Positions 16,301-17,655 of a stretch of 17,655 bases of DNA are shown in pieces. The stretch is from NCBI GenBank assembly GCA_023427575.1, contig JAEZAY010000290.1:1-17655 (forward strand). Direction: 5' to 3'. Numbering within the stretch: the first letter of the stretch is position 1; each line of letters starts with the position of its first letter. Under the pieces are notes generated by a model that saw only the letters and a list, made by a program, of their open reading frames with translations, was not told where the DNA came from and searched no databases. This DNA comes from Bacteroidota bacterium. GTDB taxonomy: Bacteria > Bacteroidota > Bacteroidia > Chitinophagales > Chitinophagaceae. The position numbers were made by a program, and so were the translations under genes.

Positions 16301-16453
16301 TGCACCTCTGTCTGTACCCTGCACTTTCACCGTTGCAAATGCAACCGGAACACCAGATCGGTCGGTAATGGTTCCCGTTACTGTTTTTGATTGTGAAAAG
16401 GCAATGAGGGAAGAGAGCACCAGCACAAGTAATTGTGACAGAACTTTTCTCAT
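13304..16453 (-). CDS. SusC/RagA family TonB-linked outer-membrane protein, locus B
   Basis: A 1049-residue TonB-dependent barrel. Parts in order: signal peptide (MRKVLSQLLVLVLSS, cleavage after about residue 20, AFS-QS); carboxypeptidase regulatory-like domain (about 24-95, VTGTITDRSGVPVAFATVKV); TonB-box-like EEVVVTA (100-106); plug (about 115-226) with VAGVQIV, TIRIRGVNTIG, DVLYVLDGTPVD and ALYGQRAANGVVLITSKKG; then the barrel, with GRNDWSS, ending in LNARFTF. It lacks an STN domain. It begins 121 bases downstream of the barrel-protein gene on its right, and no terminator is visible between them, so some readthrough is possible. A promoter of the TTG/TAnnTTTG type is not obvious in that gap, although a TATAAT-like stretch occurs near 16503-16508. 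susD follows 25 bases downstream. No enzyme or regulator is encoded with it. Confidence 0.95.
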   Translation of the reverse strand: MRKVLSQLLVLVLSSLIAFSQSKTVTGTITDRSGVPVAFATVKVQGTDRGATADENGLFSITASPGDVLEISAVGIESTSVTVGNQNTYDVTVTKSGNLEEVVVTALNIRRDRKSISYSAQNVTGENLTIARETNLANAIAGKVAGVQIVGTPSVGFRNPTIRIRGVNTIGAEDVLYVLDGTPVDASAINMDNVENLTVLKGAAATALYGQRAANGVVLITSKKGRKNSPIRVDVNSAVTVERVGLLPEYQNEYAGGYSDDFVQFEYAPGRHPDSWAAFDGQNMLEYYADESWGPKMDGREYRPYYSWFPGEDFGKTIPLLPQPDNIRDFFETGITTNNNVAVSGGGANFAYRLTYNNIHRKTAVPNSAQNRNYLTASTTFDLNSRITIISNINLQTTTQHGNFQEGYGSGLTASFNQWWQRQIDMDKLKTYKNPDGSFNSWNILGPADYDPDDPNYFLRPLYWDNPYYDVYENVPNFRSNRVYGDVGLNIKIVGNLSFTGTLRGDILNTNSDRRVTEGGLNMPMYGEASNSNREYNYEGIFNYNTKFGDFDLDANAGGNILKIRNSNYEGNTVGGLAIPGFYSLISSRDRPFARTQLTRLQRNSLFARASLGWRSMLFLELSGRNDWSSALPPDNNSYFYPSAGLSVVLSEMGGIRDLSSISLAKIRASFGQVGRDLPPYFINPFFEAGNAYGTGATLFTPNVQPNQLLKPNLTTSYEAGAELRMFENRVGIDFAIYKNINKDQILAIQVPQSSGVVSSYINAGQLESWGWEAILNGSPFRSDNFEWDVTVNFARNRNKVVELAEGLDNYILGNATTFRKSIQIQARVGEPWGQIVGTRYLRDDKTGLPMLTATGNWQVEDNQVIKNSLPDFTGGVQNFFRWKNLSLGVNIDFQKGGAFYSVTRMFNAYSGLGAETVGLNDKGNELRLPVADGGGLRPDGIMPDGTENKDLYVAAQTYFGRAFDLHERWVFDGSFVKLREISLGYSFNPDAFRRIGVKGLSISLIARNVALLHSNVDGIDPSELEVYWHEGGQLPATRSFGLNARFTF

Positions 16454-16462
16454 GTGACTGTA

Positions 16463-16494
16463 TTTTAGTTTTAAAAGAAGCAGAAGGTCTTACG
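16463..16494 (-). promoter_or_regulatory. Leader element shared with the first susC gene (copy B)
   Basis: On the minus strand CGTAAG (16494-16489) and TTTTAAAACTAAAA (16476-16463) precede CAC-ATG. The 14-base block is identical to that before the other susC, with slightly different spacing to CGTAAG and to the start codon. The coding sequence after the ATG is also similar for the first codons. Confidence 0.5.
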
Positions 16495-16574
16495 CGCTTG
16501 CGTATTATACAGTCTATGGTTTGGGGGTTATGGTGTAGACATTGGATCTTGAAGAATTGCTGCCTGACCTGGAA

Positions 16575-17655
16575 TTATTGCCACTTAAATAAAATCTGAA
16601 GCCGTAAATCGGATAATTTACTATCTGATTGGGAGCTTGCCGGGGGACTCCCGGCCTGTTCGCGAAAAAACGTCTGCGCCCATTTTAAAGAAGCTTCTAT
16701 TTTTACAGGTCTTTCTAATCTACGTAAAAAGGGCGAATCCAGTTTATATCTTATGGTTAGATAATACCGCGACCCGCTTTTATAAAACATGGGAAGACTG
16801 TAACTGTACGTCACTCCATTTTCAAAAGCATAGATTCGGGCATTGTAGTCATCGGTTTCAAAGTGTTGAACCCGAAAAGATCCCGATACCGGCTTCATCA
16901 TGGGATGATATAAAAGATCGATGAAGGCCAGAAACCCATTCGTTCGAACTCCATTATGCTGAACATCGGTAAACTCGACCCGTTTTCGAACTGTAAAGTT
17001 TGAATTAAGCTGCCTGGAGAGATGCGTTCTCCAGTTTTTTTTGACGATCTGCTCGGGATAGCTGGTGGTATTTATATCGCCACTGACGTTTAATGGCTTT
17101 GATTCCACCCTGAATCTGGTATAGATTTCCGTTTTTTTCGCGGGTGTATAGGTTAATTGCAGCAGATGTTCGGATCCCGTGCCGGGCATATCGGCCCGAA
17201 ACCTCAGGTAGGGAAATCGGAAATGGTCGGAGTAAATGTCGATCCTCCATCCATGCCGGGGCCGGATGCTCATTCCGAGATAAATTCCGCTTTCATTGGT
17301 GGGGCTGCTGCTTTCACTAAATGCACGGCTGAAAAAAGACTGGTAACGCGGAGAAAAGTTTCTGTAAAGAATACTGATATCTATGGCCGGAGCGGCGCTG
17401 AACAGTAGTCCCTGAACAAAGGCTTTGGCAAATTTTTTATCCAGGGCGGCTTCGCCGAAAAAATGGAAATTTCGGTAGGTGTAATCATAATGAACACTGC
17501 CATTCATCCAGTTTTTTCCTTCTGCAGCAAAGCGGTTATAAGGCTGGTCGTTTTTTTTGAAGTAATCTGAAAATTGGTACCGGACCATGTTTAGCCCAAT
17601 TTTTCCATTCCTTAATTTATAAGTCGCAGTTCCGCCGAACACTAAAAGCCGGGTC
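16575..17655 (-). CDS. C-terminal beta-barrel part of a probable helix-hairpin-helix (ComEA-like) outer-membrane protein (5' end cut by window)
   Basis: The frame is open to the right edge (in-frame residues TRLL precede VFGGTATYKLRNGK), so the 359 visible residues are a C-terminal part and the GTG at 17642 is not the true start. Alternating polar and aromatic residues throughout suggest beta strands of an outer-membrane barrel. The motifs FSESSSPTNESGIYLG, FRFPYLRFRADMPGTGSEHL and HFETDDYNARIYAFEN recall, from memory of the family, the C-terminal region of Bacteroidota proteins of about 700 residues whose N-terminus carries helix-hairpin-helix motifs and is often annotated ComEA-like. The function of those proteins is not established, and the HhH region itself lies outside the window. 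A Ser-rich linker (PPASSQSDSKLSD) precedes the final strand ILFKWQ. No terminator is seen between it and susC of locus B. Confidence 0.6.
   Translation of the reverse strand, partial: TRLLVFGGTATYKLRNGKIGLNMVRYQFSDYFKKNDQPYNRFAAEGKNWMNGSVHYDYTYRNFHFFGEAALDKKFAKAFVQGLLFSAAPAIDISILYRNFSPRYQSFFSRAFSESSSPTNESGIYLGMSIRPRHGWRIDIYSDHFRFPYLRFRADMPGTGSEHLLQLTYTPAKKTEIYTRFRVESKPLNVSGDINTTSYPEQIVKKNWRTHLSRQLNSNFTVRKRVEFTDVQHNGVRTNGFLAFIDLLYHPMMKPVSGSFRVQHFETDDYNARIYAFENGVTYSYSLPMFYKSGSRYYLTIRYKLDSPFLRRLERPVKIEASLKWAQTFFREQAGSPPASSQSDSKLSDLRLQILFKWQ

Noticed and set aside
8489..16453. Possible recent duplication of the whole SusCD unit.
   Set aside because: Similarity at DNA level is limited to the leader and signal-peptide region; barrels, plugs, SusD proteins and lengths differ clearly, so any duplication is old.
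1..17655. CRISPR arrays, insertion sequences, phage genes, integrases, toxin-antitoxin pairs.
   Set aside because: No direct-repeat arrays, transposase or integrase motifs, or terminal inverted repeats were seen.

Overview
The window looks like chromosomal DNA from a member of the Bacteroidota, most likely the Chitinophagaceae. This rests on two SusC/SusD outer-membrane uptake pairs, a DUF1735-type lipoprotein, a DUF3467 protein, an E1 dehydrogenase subunit of the type common in this phylum, and promoters of the TTG / TAnnTTTG type. The genus cannot be named from the sequence alone. All genes except radC lie on the minus strand, so transcription mostly runs from right to left.

Left part (1-5800), housekeeping: the N-terminal 264 residues of a thiamine-diphosphate E1 2-oxoacid dehydrogenase (cut by the left edge); a fumarylacetoacetate hydrolase-family protein with its own terminator; a prs - rplY (L25/Ctc) - pth cluster, an order found in many bacteria, with a hairpin terminator between rplY and pth; a 74-residue one-pass membrane protein of unknown function; radC on the plus strand, divergent from it; a 344-base gap with no convincing gene; and a DUF3467 protein preceded by a good Bacteroidota promoter.

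Right part (5830-16453), nutrient uptake: two tandem outer-membrane import loci. Locus A is susC (1032 aa) - susD (536 aa) - DUF1735 lipoprotein (317 aa). Locus B is susC (1049 aa) - susD (489 aa). Strong hairpin terminators follow each locus. Each SusC should form a TonB-dependent barrel and each SusD the lipoprotein lid over it. No glycoside hydrolase, peptidase, sulfatase, ECF sigma factor, anti-sigma factor or hybrid two-component regulator is encoded beside them, so the substrate and regulator cannot be read from context. The two susC genes share a 5' leader and signal-peptide region, although their barrels have diverged.

Far right (16575-17655): the C-terminal beta-barrel part of a larger protein, cut by the right edge. 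It resembles the Bacteroidota outer-membrane proteins that carry an N-terminal helix-hairpin-helix (ComEA-like) region, but that region is outside the window.

I saw no CRISPR array, phage gene, insertion sequence, rRNA or complete tRNA. The window is mostly ordinary. The points most worth a second look are the shared susC leader, the orphan tandem SusCD loci, the palindrome between the FAH-family gene and pth, and the compact terminator/promoter overlap upstream of the DUF3467 gene.
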